Assembly: GCF_012489685.1 (NCBI RefSeq) | Contig: NC_080046.1 | Span: forward strand, 60,378,195 to 60,442,194 | Reading direction: 5' to 3' | Source: Lotus japonicus | Taxonomy: Eukaryota > Streptophyta > Magnoliopsida > Fabales > Fabaceae | DNA: 64,000 nt | Shown here: positions 43,682 through 55,785 of the stretch, piece by piece | Position numbering within the stretch: position 1 is the stretch's first letter | Layout: each line of letters opens with the position of its first letter | Notes under the pieces: model-generated | Databases searched by the model: none | What the model was told of the DNA's origin: nothing | Seen by the model: only the letters and a program-made list of their open reading frames with translations | Translations under genes and position numbers: made by a program

Positions 43682-46600
43682 TGAATAGTAGCAGCTAGGA
43701 TCAATGCTCAGTCCAAATAATATCATCACTTGCAAGAATCTTTTTCAAGGAGGCCCTCATGTCATTGACAGAAATTAAAGACATATCAGTTTGTCCAGTT
43801 GTTAATGTTTTTTCTCTTCTTTATTCCTCCCTGAAAAAAAAACTCACAATAATTTTTTTTGTGTGTAAAAAATAGTTCACAAATTAAAATACCAACAAGG
43901 TTTTATCATGCTTTATTAGTTGTTTATTTTCTTCTTAAATATAGTTGGTTATTAAACATTGGGAACCTATTTTCCTATGTAGCAAAGAAAAAAAAAAACA
44001 TTGGAAACCCTTATTTTTCAAACATCTTTAGACCAAATAACATCTCTTCTATTTATATTTTTACAGAGCTTAAGTGTTCCATATTCGATCCATCATAATT
44101 TCATGGTTGATTTCACGTTTAAAATTCAAGTTATACCTTAAAATTACTTAAAACCATAAACTACAGCATGTAGCTTCTCCGCTTATGTGCTTTCAAGTAT
44201 GTGTATATCAAAACATGCACTAAATAGGTTTTTAAGATCGAGTCTTTGAGTACCGAAAAAACTCTCATAACCTATCAGAATGCTTGTTCGTGTGTGGTCA
44301 AACCAAAACCACCAATGAATCAAACTAATAAAACTCGTAGTTTTGAAATGATCATTGATCAACATTCACATTTCCTCAAATTACAAAATTTTAACACAGT
44401 GTGACAACTGGAAATGGCTGAGTCCCCGTTTTATATAAGCAGCAAGTCTTTCCGTCCTCATCTCAGTAGGTGTTCTATGCTTCTATGTGTTCTGTTTTGT
44501 GCATCGGTTGACTGTTGACACTTCCTTTTCCAGCTTGTAGTTACATTTCACCTTATAATATGTGGATCTACACTTTACTCTAGAGTCGACTACCCCTTTT
44601 CCCCTACTGAAAAGTTAGCCAGCTAGGCAATCAAAATGGAGCATTCATAAATAAATGAACATAAAATTTGATAATTTTCACAGATAAGAACAACATGCGC
44701 CGCATATTACTCAAGAAAACCCTTACCTACATGTAGACTTTTTAATTAAAATCGTACAATATGACTTCTGCTGTTTAACACAATACTTAATTAGCATTAA
44801 TTAGTGTACACCTACAAAATCAGTCCTTTGTTAACGGGTGTTATACTGATTAAAGTAACATTCACTAATGAATGTGATTACATGTACATGCATTAACATG
44901 CCAGCCATGGCATGTCATGTGAAGTGTGAAGGAACCTTAAAGTGCCCTTAAGGCATGCTTTTCCATAGTGTGGTCAAGTTAAACTTGTTGTTTACCAAAT
45001 TTCAGGTTTAGCTTTTGATTTGCTAAGCAAAATTTGAGAAGGAGATTGGACAAGTTGGAACAAGTGGAAAGGAAAGAATAGAAAGGGAACTAGGCCGGTG
45101 GCAATGTGGGACCCGTGGTGAATGGGTATCATTAACGTGTAAAATCCAAATGAAAATCCATGGTGGAGCCACATCATGAGAAAAAAATTAAGAAAGAAAA
45201 GAACAAGAGGAAGAAGAGTTTCATTGCGTGGACAACTTTTGGTTCCCTGAATCGGCCCATTGCTGCATCGGGAACCCTCTTCCTTTTCCAAAAGATGAAA
45301 ATACATACTCACATGGACCCACATGCCCATGCTTTCCACGTCATTCACTCGTGACAGGGTCCCACCTCCAGCCATTTGATTTGCCACATCAGACTAATAT
45401 ATCATCTGCCCTTAGTTTCAACTTGGAGCACGCATACATATCACTCCTATTCAAACAACAACATTCATATTCTTGTGTACTGTGACTACCACATTCATAT
45501 TCTGCACAATTTTGTCCAAATCATTCAATGTTTGCAAGGGTTCAAATATAGTTGTTATCTTTTAAAAAAAGATTCACTTTAACTTAGACCCTCATTCTAA
45601 ATTTTTATATTTGTTTTCCTTGCATTAGTAAAATAGTACTATATTTTATAGTCCTTGCATGAATAAATAATATTTTGTTATGAGGCTTTAATTTTGGGCG
45701 TTGTTTCGGTACCCTCATAAAAAAGAGATGGTACAACAACTTTTAGCTAGAATATTTTTCAAAATATTTTGGACTAATTGTAAACTATAAAAAATTATTT
45801 TTAAAGATAATTATATGACCTATTAAGACTTATAAAAAGCTACGAGCTCCTGCAATTTTTGAAGCGGTACCTGGAAAAATAACCTTAACTTTTATGTATC
45901 AAATTAAAACATGATTTTCATTTTTTTAAAATAAAGAGTAATTCTAGAACAAGCAATGTTTTTGGGAACCCAAACATATCTAAAACAATCAAAAATTAAA
46001 TATTAAATATCTATAATAAGATAAGTGCACATTTGAATGAGATAAAATTCCATTTTTATTTTTAAACTAAAATATTTTTATTATTAATATTATTGAAATG
46101 AAATAAATTAGTTGATATAAAAATAATTATATAATTATATAAAAAAGATGTACCGTGTATTATGTTACTATAGGAATTAATATGTGGTTTTTTGTTGTTG
46201 TAAATTATGTTCTTAACTGATATAAAATGATTAATATATAATTTTAATTCCTATTTATTTCGAATTATTCATTTGGGTCCCTTCTCTTTTTAAATAGCTT
46301 CATTTTAGTCCTCAAGTGCTTTTTTTTCTTTTTTAAAAACAATTGTGCAATATATACAAAAATCCATAGTATTGATATTATCTTTTTATTTAGTATTATT
46401 TTATTAACCACTTTATTAACTTGAAGGGTTAAAATAGCACTATTTAAAAAATAGGGACCAAAAAGAAATAATTTAAAATTAAAATTAATCCAAATGTTAA
46501 TAATTTTACATCAACTAAGGGCATAGTTTATCTTTCTTTTTCTTCACAAGTGATTCATTGGGCTAAGTGATTTTGTCATTTCACAATATTTAATTAGCGC

Positions 46601-47722
46601 CCTTGTCCTTTATTTGTATTTCTTTGTTACCCTTACACGTCTTATTGTTCCTTTGGGCTAAGACACTATCATGTTTGCCATGAAAGCATTATCTTGGATC
46701 TTAATGATCGATGCTCATCATCTGTAGTATCAAGATCGATCGATTATGTTAATTTCAATTATGAACGTAAGCTAAAGTGTCTTCTTTCTGAAATTGGGTA
46801 AATGGTAGTTGTTATTAGTGTTAGTAAATAAATCTCTCCTCAAGATTTAAACCCTGAACTCTAGACTCTCCACCTTTCATTTCGCCCAACTTTTATATCT
46901 AATATATCTATTACCACTTGAGCTAATCTGTAGGGACAACTTATTTTAATTACTTGCAAATTGACAGAGAAGAATACTAAGAATTATGCCGACAGAGCTT
47001 AGGTGGAAAGTTAAGGGGCGGTGGAGAGGAAAAAAGACGGCTGGATTTGGTTTGATTTGGAGCCGTTAACCTCAACACTCAACCAATAAGGACCTGCCAC
47101 ATCAACGCTGACAAGGATGGCTGTCTTAATTAAACTATTATGTGTCATGTGTGTGATTGTGTCAGGTAACAAACATGCCATTGTGAATGTGAGTGAGCTT
47201 TCCAAAGCAATTACTACTAAGCAGGTGTATGAATCATCATGCCAATAATAGTCCAGCACATGCGGGACCTTATCTCATGATCCAGTCTCGCATATATAGA
47301 TTCCTTCCATCCATGCATCATCGGTCATCATGATCGTATATTCTACTCATTGTTTTCTTTCATTTATTAGGCCCAGACCCAGTTATTTATGAGCTTACAG
47401 CATTTAAATATTATGCAAAATAATGATGCTTCCAGCGTGTATCCACGTAGTATTTTGATAGCAATAGCACAGTCACATCTCCAGCGTCACATAGGCATGC
47501 CACTCAGACCACACATTGCTTTTGTAGTGTTCAATCGTCATTTGGTTTGAGACAGCGACTTCTGAATTGCCATTTAATTTTGTGATGCTGTGTGCATCCT
47601 TTTAATATTTGTAATCTTTTTTTGAATGTAGTAATGAAAAATGAGATTGAAAAATAGAAATAAAGCAAATTCTCAGTTAAATTGAATGAAAAATAAAATG
47701 ACATGTCACAAGAGTGAATCTA
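43682..47722. other. Intergenic region, no gene seen
   Basis: This is about 4 kb of AT-rich DNA without supported exons. Short ORFs (43859-44098, 44992-45387, 47011-47259 and others) lack coding character and splice context. Around 46270-46490 the text TTTGGGTCCCTTCTC on the left and AATAGGGACCAAAAAG on the right form an imperfect inverted pair, as in decayed DNA transposons. A TATA-like TTTTATATAAGCAGC near 44430 is followed by no recognisable gene. Confidence 0.5.
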
Positions 47723-48621
47723 TCTACTACACCTTAAAAGAGAGACAAGAAATCACTATTCATAAGAGAACTTCCAATCTGGGTCGTCTATTTGACTCTC
47801 TCTCCATTTTAACTCTTTAATCCTGGCCCTTCATCTGTGAGACTTTTTTTCTCATGTATTCTACTCGCTGACATCACAGAACGCGTTGATGGAGTATGCG
47901 ATGAAGGAGAGGAGTGTATCCATGGTTTGATTTTGTGGGTAATCGTCATCCCTGCAGGCCCTGTCTCTGTAGCGTGAGGATCGTCATTCTTTCAGGTACG
48001 TCCTCTGTTCCCGTGGTTAGGTTTAGGTTTGGTTGCAGAAGGAAGTAGGAATACGAAATGTTAGGTTTTACTGTTGAGCACAATTTTGTATCAAATTTCA
48101 TCACCATGATCCATGTTTCTTCAATTCTTTCTGTGTTAGGTGAAAATCAGAAGGAAGATAATAGATTATTCAGGAAATTGTTCAATTTGTTGTTAGAAGC
48201 TGAACGAAATCGGAAAGAGTTCCTATATCTTCGTCAGTTGAAGCTTCCTTAGATGTCAGGTTAGTACTTAGTACAAGAAGGTTGGTATCCAGTCTGTGCC
48301 AGCCTGTTTATTTGTTGAGAACAATTTCAATTGTGATTGGGTTTCCCTTCCAATTGTCTATAAATACTCTCATTGTTTGTTGTATATGTGTGCTTGCTTA
48401 TTCATTCCTGTTGTTGCTATTTCTCCTACTATCTTATAATCGCTCTCCCCTGCAATCTTTTAGATTAGTTGATACTTGATTGAGTCAATGTTGCATGATT
48501 GAGTCCATGCTCATGCCACATTTGTTTACTGATTTGAGATTAAGCAATCTCTTTGCATGGTTTCTGCTATCGTTGTGTTGCTATTCTCCATTTATACAAA
48601 CTAAACGGGTTCCTTTTTTAG

Positions 48622-48862
48622 GCTCTACCTACTTCCAAAGGCCAAGCTCTTGCAGATGAGTATGGTATCAAGTTCTTTCAGACTGTGAGTAGCAATATGC
48701 TTGACAATAAGTTTCATTAATTTATATGTGATTTCTTTTATATTCATATTAATTAAAAAACAAATGCAGAGTGCAAAAACAAACTTGAATGTGGAGGAGG
48801 TTTTCTTTTCAATAACAAGAGACATCAAGCAGAGCCTTGCAGACACAGATTCTAGAGCTGAG
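48622..48862 (+). pseudogene. Two captured exons of a RABE1/Rab8-type small GTPase
   Basis: The exon at 48622-48684 reads [20 protein letters not shown] and T before GTGAGT. After an ATGCAG acceptor, the exon at 48770-48862 gives [20 protein letters not shown] and [10 protein letters not shown] before GTATTT. Together they are the guanine-binding G5 SAK motif (T|SAK) and the start of the hypervariable region of plant RABE1 (Rab8) proteins, which act in post-Golgi secretion. Both splice sites and the frame are intact, but the P-loop, switch regions and the C-terminal prenylation site are missing, so no functional GTPase can be made from this locus alone. Confidence 0.88.
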
Positions 48863-50811
48863 GTATTTTTTAACTCTTTTTTGTCTGTACTTCTTTTTCT
48901 TGTGAAATATGAGTGTATGCATGAATTGAGCCTTCTCTCTCTCTAGATTTTTTATCTGTTTATAATGATTATGCAGATGATTCTAGTGAATTGGCTAAGA
49001 ATAATGATGATGGAGAGGATACTTTCAAGCTGTCCTATTCAGATGCTGAGTGAAGAATTAGAGGAAAAGAACCTTCAAAAAAGTTTTGTTCCTTCAACAA
49101 ACCTCAAAGATGGATGAGGTATTTTGCTTGCATGTGCCTAAGGTATTTTGCTTGCATTTGAATTTGGGGCTGAGGTATTAATTTGTTTGATACATGTGGT
49201 GCCAAGAAGATTATTATCAAAGATGTTGCTGCTCCGAATTACACATCTAGAAAGCCAAGTAAATAAGTTGCAGGTAACTGTATGTTTTAGTAATCTTTGG
49301 TAAAAAAACTTTTGGCAATCTTGTGAGAGCTTTTTTCTGATATTGTAGGTATCATGTCATTTCTTTCTTTCCATTTGTGTTTTCTTTTCACCTTACTAAG
49401 AGAGAAATTATTCTTTGAAACTAAAGCCTACTTGGCTTTGCTCAAAATACTCACAGAAAGTTAGTCACTGCTGTTGATTTTTCTTGCAGTTAGTTAGTCA
49501 CTGCTGTTTTTTTTTCCCAATGATTTAGCATCTCACTTATTCATTGTTATCAATGTATCTTTGTCTCTTGCTGCAGAAATCTTCCAAGTGAAACTTGGGC
49601 CCCTAAATTAGCAAACTAGCAAAGAACATGAGCAACTTGAAGTCATGCCTCTTCCAGAAAAATCTATGGATGCTGAAAGACTACGACCTGGAAATTAGTT
49701 TTTCAAGAGAAGGTGGAAAAGGAGGCCAGATTGTGGACAAAGTTGAAATTGCGGTTCAAATTACACACAACCAAACCGGTGTCACTATTCACTGAACAGG
49801 TTATTTTTCCTCTTTTCACACTTATTTAATATGTGAACCCATCTTCCATGTTTCTGAGGCTTCTTTGGAACATAATATAGTTGGAGACAAAATATATTTT
49901 ATATGTTAGAAACATATTTTAGTCTCATGTTAAGTAGATCCAAGATTCAAACTTAACTCACAAAGTGTTTCTTCTTTAAGAATTATTATCCCCACTTAAC
50001 TCTTCCTAGAATCAGAACCTGAAATACTCATTCAAGAAATCTTAATCCTGATATTAGTATACAGTTGAGAGGCATTTATTTCATAGTTTCTTAAATTCTC
50101 ACAGATTAATTAACACTATGGATTTTACTGCGACAAATTCACACCAAACTCATGCAAATGAGAATTGAAGTGCATGATTAAAATGCATTATGTTAAAGAT
50201 TCCCATGGTAATGCTTTTGATGATTGGTGTTGGCCTGATCATCCTCCTAACTTGACACATTGAACCCAGAGATTAGATCCTGGTGGTATGCTATGTTTTA
50301 TTTTCAGAGTTCTGTTGGTTCCACTCCTCTTTCCAAATGGAATGTGCCTTTCGTCTTCAATGGTTTGAGGTTTGTTAATTTTTTCAAGGTTTATTTATTT
50401 ATTTATTCTTGTGGTTTTTATCATGTTTTTGGAATTGGAATCTTCGTTTGCAAAGTTTTCAAAGCTGACACTTTCATCTCATGCATTTGGGTTAGGGAAA
50501 AGGGAAAGAAATGATGTGCTTTGTAAGGAACTCATTATCACCAGCATCCATTTCCATGATAATGATTGATGATATGCATGCAGACCTTATGACTCAAGCA
50601 TTTATCGTATATGCTGGAGAAATCATTAGGATAATTAACAATTTATCCACATGGTGACTCTAATCATCAATGACCTCATAATTTGGGATTATCTATGACA
50701 CAAATGTTTCCCCAAAGCACTATGTCCAGCAGAAAACAAAATACATGTTGAAAATTAATAGAGGCCAGTATCATCCCACCTATAGGTTTCACACTTAGTG
50801 GTTCTGGACTT

Positions 50812-51144
50812 GTGGTCCCAGAGGCTAGAGTAGTAGCTTGGTTGTTGTACTTGTGCCAAGTTGGACTTGAGAAGGAGGATGGGAGTATGATGAAAAATAA
50901 CAAAACACTCCTGAGTGAAGATTCAACTAATGTAAAAAGATTTTGGAATTTGACAGCTTCATATGAAGCTAAACCGTTGTGGTATTTACTTATTGCAGGT
51001 CCATGTCTCGAGTTGTTTGCTTTGATATATGAAATCTTTGTATTTAGTCAGTTTTGGAGAACTACTAGAGTGATGTGTTTAGTCTTTAACTTTGTAATTG
51101 TCTTTGATTTACTCGGAAGTTTCTCATTACTAAAGTGTGCCTAA
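50812..51144 (+). other. Unrecognised ORF inside Helitron 3
   Basis: A 110-codon open frame on plus starts PEARVVAWLLYLCQVGLEKE and has two hydrophobic stretches in its second half. A minus-strand frame over the same place (50676-50903) is also open. It may be another captured fragment. No family is recognised and nothing shows that it is expressed. Confidence 0.25.
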
Positions 51145-52501
51145 TTGCAGGTACTTGCCTAAAGTTGGTTTGGTATGGACTTTGCAGGCCATCGCTTAGT
51201 GGCAATATCATCTATTAGGATATTATCATGATTGTGTTGATTTTTTAAAAACTCATAAAATAGAGAACAACTTTCATTCAGGTGCTGTTTGGTATTGGTG
51301 ATTTAAATTGTAACTCAGTCATGATTTTGACTTGGACATACAATTCCTATATACAAGTTGTAGGAAATATATGTCAAGATTTTATTTTTGTTAATTTTAC
51401 CTTAGGAGTTAGGAATGCTTACCACTGACCCTAAATTTAAGTTGGTTCTACTATTTATATTTTTGAAATATTTTCTATCTAAAGATACAAAACTACAGTT
51501 GAGAACTGTTTAGTACCTAACTATAAAAGTAAGTTTGTTATCATCTAAAAGTAATGGTATTCCATAAATAAATTCCAATAGAAATAACAAGTTATATTAT
51601 TTTTACATACATTTAACACTATTTCGTTTATTTAAAAACATTATTAATTATAATTTTTTTGTTAATAATAGACATATATGATATGGTTTAGTAATGTATT
51701 TTCAATTTCAAATCTTACAAATTTTGATTATTGTGTAATGGGCATCCTTCACATAAAGTTATTTTTTTAACTACATAAATTTAGAGATTAAACACGAGTG
51801 CATCACAATAAAATTATGAAAACGTGTTTTGTAAGATTTTTTCATATAAATTCTTAATATAATATCTTTTTAGTTTTTATCAATAAGTAATTTTAACTTT
51901 TAAAATTATGGTGCCTTCTTTTCCTATGTAACCAAAAAATTATGGAGGGTGGACCTTCTTTTTGTCCACCAATGCACTAGGAGTATATTAAACTTTGCAC
52001 GAGGGGTATTTTAGAATTTACTACTTCCTTTTTCTGGATGGGTACCACTTTGCATCTCCTTCCCCCTCTCTGCCGCACTTCAAACCTACAATCTTCCACC
52101 ACTAGCAAGCTCTTGCCTCTCTTCTCAACTTTTTTTTTATTTATCATTTCTGCATTTCTAACTAAAACGATAACAAAGTTATTATATAATTATTATTAGA
52201 GAAAAAGTTCCATGCACCAACCGTGTAAAAATTTTTTACAACGTTAATCAATCAGATTTTGTAAATGATAATAAGACAGTAAACACTCCACATACATGTG
52301 TTTTATATACATTAAAGCTATTAATCGTTTTAGTGTCACCTATATATCGACAAAGATAATAATAAAATGTGTTGATTTTAGATAATTGAGTAGGTTATAT
52401 GTGAATTAATTTGTTCACCTTAATAAATTACAGAATTAAATAAAGTTAAATCGTAGAATCGCTTGTCCGTGCATTGCACGGAAACGGGATACTATCCTAG
52501 T

Positions 52502-54381
52502 ATAGTCATATAGAAATTTTCATTTAACGTTGTTACCCCTCTTTCCCTTTCCCTTCCCCTCCCCTTCCCTCACCTAACCCATATATATTGCAAGCATTTG
52601 ATTGTCAAGGGCTGTGTTGGAGCCTGGAGGGCCACCCAACTATCTCATTTGGGGGTATACTCATTTGAAGTTGTTTGAAAATTTGAATTGATCTTCCTAA
52701 CGGTTGAATCATGACAGAAAAATTCCTGGTGCAACAAGACTATAATTCAGTTTGAAAGTGAAGAGCAGGGAGACATGCTTTATTTGGGAAAACGACCACT
52801 TGGAAAACATCGCATTCATTTTGATCTTTCTTTTTGGAACTTTCCTTTATCATTGTTCGATAATGCATTAATTTGCTTGTTCGTTTTGTGCCCCAAATTG
52901 GCAACAAACTAGGTCCCTTTGTGAAAATTGGGACGGGGATGGCGCTATGCTCTAAAAACTTCAACTATATATAAAGTGGATGATCGTGAATAGTTTCCAA
53001 TCCAAACATGTACAACTATATATGTTCTTTTCCATTTAGCAGGTTTTCATTGCATTTCTAGCTGCATCTTATATCATTAGAATGTTACAAGCATATGCAA
53101 GAGAAAACAAACAAAAACGCGGGTTAATTAGTTTGTTAGTTAGGACAGGGAGAAAAAACTTGGAAAAGAGATCGGAAATAAATAAACTTTGGGCAAGATC
53201 TTTTGCATTCAAATACTTGATTTGATTATAAAAAAAAAAGTGAATTCAATTGAAAGATTTAATAACAGCCATTCGGTATATGAGCAATTAAGCAGACAAT
53301 TTCCCCATTGCTTCAGCATGCTGCTCAAGATTTGTTATCTCTCAGGGAGGCTCAATTATGAAAAGACATGCACTGAAAATTTATTGGAGATCTGTTTTTT
53401 GGTTGAAGTTTCATCATTGCTCATTAATAAGGAAAAAGGCCAAGAGTAGGCCCAACATTCAACAAACATCCATTTCCTAGTGTAAGGCTCGACCTGTCAT
53501 CCCTTATAAGTGTGATTCGAGTTTAACAATTCCAACTGTTGCACCCGGCCCGTTAATTTGGTTGTCATTATATATGTTAATTTGTTATGTTAGAGTATTG
53601 ACAACAACAAAATGTTTAGTCTAGCAATTAATTGAGCTCATTTATATATTTGACCTCAATTTGGGGCTTCACCCATTTTACTCATTCTTTAGTCCACGTC
53701 AAATTTAACATGACGACCATTAATGTTATGAAAATACGTGAAATCACATTTACATTAACTCTTACGTTAAAACAAATATGCACTAACAATAGATGATCAA
53801 CTTGTTGACGCATAGTTTATTTAACCTTATCTTATAGTATAAGTGTTAATGTAAGTGTTTGATAAAACTTATGTAAATAGTTTATAACTTATATATAAGC
53901 TATACGCTATTTTGAACTTATCTATAAGCTATAAACATGAACAAAAGTTTATGTTTACGTATAACATATGGTCAATCTATTTCATAAGTTTCTCAAATCA
54001 ACTTATTGAGAGAGGTCTATCCATTTAATGTAATATGAGAGTCTTAAAGAAATAGTCTCATGACTACCGTCTGTGGGATACCTTGGGAAAGAAATATATC
54101 GAACAAAAATTATCACCCTTAAATGGTTGAAATCATAAGAAACAGCGTAGGACTTGTGAGGAGATACCTAGCTTGGAGGTTGCATCATGGATCAATCCTT
54201 TTCTCCTTTTTCATATCATTCAATGCTCCTTAACCTTGTCCATTTTCGGTGCACACCTTGGCTTAAGTTTAAAGCATGTTTCTCTATATTCTAAATAACA
54301 TTATATAATTAAGAATTTTTCTTTTTTGGTTAGGAGATGCTGCATTGAACTGGTTTTTTTTTCCAGTTGTTCCCATCATCA
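52502..54381. other. Intergenic, upstream of the NTF2-like gene
   Basis: No supported gene is present. The part at ~53830-54000 (CTTATATATAAGCTATACGC, TTATCTATAAGCTATAAAC) is of the kind seen in legume MITE-like repeats, but I could not bound an element. The C-rich tract near 52545-52570 is low complexity. Confidence 0.45.
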
Positions 54382-55785
54382 ATGTCTACCTTTTCTATTC
54401 AAGGTCCCATAAAATGCAACAGAACAATCTCTCTTTCCCCACTGTCATTTTCCAATATTACCTATAATTCTTGTAATGTTTCCCTTCCTAGAAATGTTCA
54501 TGTGCAAGGCAATTTTCTTTCTTCAATTTCACACCAGTCTTCAGCTCATAGAAATTTGACTTCTGATAGGCAGAGAGGCTTATCCCTGATTGCCTTTGAT
54601 GGTAATAAGAACTCAGAACCAGTGGGAGAAGATGATAATCAGGCCCTGGATGCAGTTATGAAGTTGTACTCTGCCTTCAAGAACAAAAACACAAACGAAT
54701 TGTCAGAGATACTTGCAGATGAATGCAGTTGTGTGTGCAATTTCCTCTCATTCTTCCAAACCTTCCAAGGAAAAACGGTATCCTGTATCCATAAACTCTT
54801 ATCCAAAACAAAACCACTATTATAGTTGGTTCATCATTGAAAGAAGGCCTAAATCAAGGTCTTAATTCTGGGCTAAAATATCTAATTCACACTATCTTAT
54901 GGTTTCCATTGCAGCAAGTGCTGGAATTCTTTTCTTCCCTGATAAGTATGCTTGGAGACAACATTCAGATTGTGGTGAAACCAACTCTCCATGACGGCAT
55001 GAATGTTGGTGTCCAATGGAAATTCGGTATATATTCCTCATCTTTGCTCTCACATAATCAGAACAACGGAAACTTAATCAGTGTTTCGAAATGGACTTCC
55101 ATACCAACTTTTAAGAAAAGATCCCTTAAGTTTTTGTCTCAGAGTAAATGCTAACGTCCGTTTGCAGAAGTATTAACGGGTATCCATACAAACCGTTAGT
55201 CTATATATGTTACTTGTGTATGAAACTATCTTTACAATATCTTCCATGCAGAATGGAACAAGATACACTTTCCTCTAGGGAAGGGATTCAGCTTCCACAT
55301 ATGTCAAAGTTACCAAGGAAAGGCGGTAATAAGGTTCGTCTACTATATGCTTCAGATAAAAAATGTTAGATATTGATTCACAAAATCTGATAAATCAGAG
55401 AATGATAGAGGGAAGATACTGAGCTTCAATTTTCTATACTAAGATTTCTTACAATTGATAACATCTTTTATGCTAATTCAGGAATATTGAGATGGTTATG
55501 GAGCCACTGCTATACTTGAAACCCTTCAGACTGGTATATATGCAACATTAATGTTTTTCTTAACTGGAATAATGGCATAAATTGCAAAAACCTTCCCAAT
55601 TTTTTCTCCTCATTTTTGTGTCTTGTCTTATGCAGCAAATGGTGGCAAGTCTCACAAAAATTGTGGAGAAGATAGGTTCACTCATGGCGTCAGAATCTGG
55701 AAATAAGGCCAAAAGAATTCTATGCATTGTGTTTGCTGTGTTATTTCTGACTGCCTTGTTATTCTACATAAGATTAGCTTCATAG
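54382..55785 (+). CDS. NTF2-like domain protein, probably plastid-targeted, with C-terminal membrane helix
   Basis: Five exons (54382-54777, 54915-55026, 55252-55333, 55482-55533 and 55636-55785) join in frame to 263 aa with standard GT-AG borders. The N-terminal ~75 residues are Ser/Asn-rich and poor in acids (MSTFSIQGPIKCNRTISLS...), like a chloroplast transit peptide. Residues ~85-220 fit the NTF2/SnoaL-like fold seen in several Arabidopsis plastid proteins: ALDAVMKLYSAFKNKNTNEL, then LADECSCVCNF, VLEFFSSLISMLGD, GMNVGVQWKFEWNK and FSFHICQSYQGKAVIRN. The end has a basic loop (GNKAKR) and a hydrophobic helix (ILCIVFAVLFLTALLFYI), so the protein is likely anchored with its tail in a membrane. 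No catalytic role can be stated. ATG 54382 is the first in-frame Met; codons before it include no other ATG. Confidence 0.85.

Larger units (their letters stand above)
47723..52500 (+). mobile_element. Helitron 3 (related family, carries RABE1 exons)
   Basis: It starts TCTACTACACCTTAAAAGAG after A (47722) and ends with the hairpin CCGTGCATTGCACGG and ...ATACTATCCTAG (52500), followed by T. Ends are related to Helitrons 1 and 2, but the 5' end diverges after ~10 bases. The 4778 bp contain several exon-like pieces between intron-like AT-rich DNA (48140-48252, the RABE1 pair, ~49560-49700 and 50812-51144). No Rep/helicase ORF was seen. Confidence 0.88.

Noticed and set aside
44420..44530. Promoter with TTTTATATAAGCAG
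   Set aside because: No transcription unit or coding exon follows on the plus strand.
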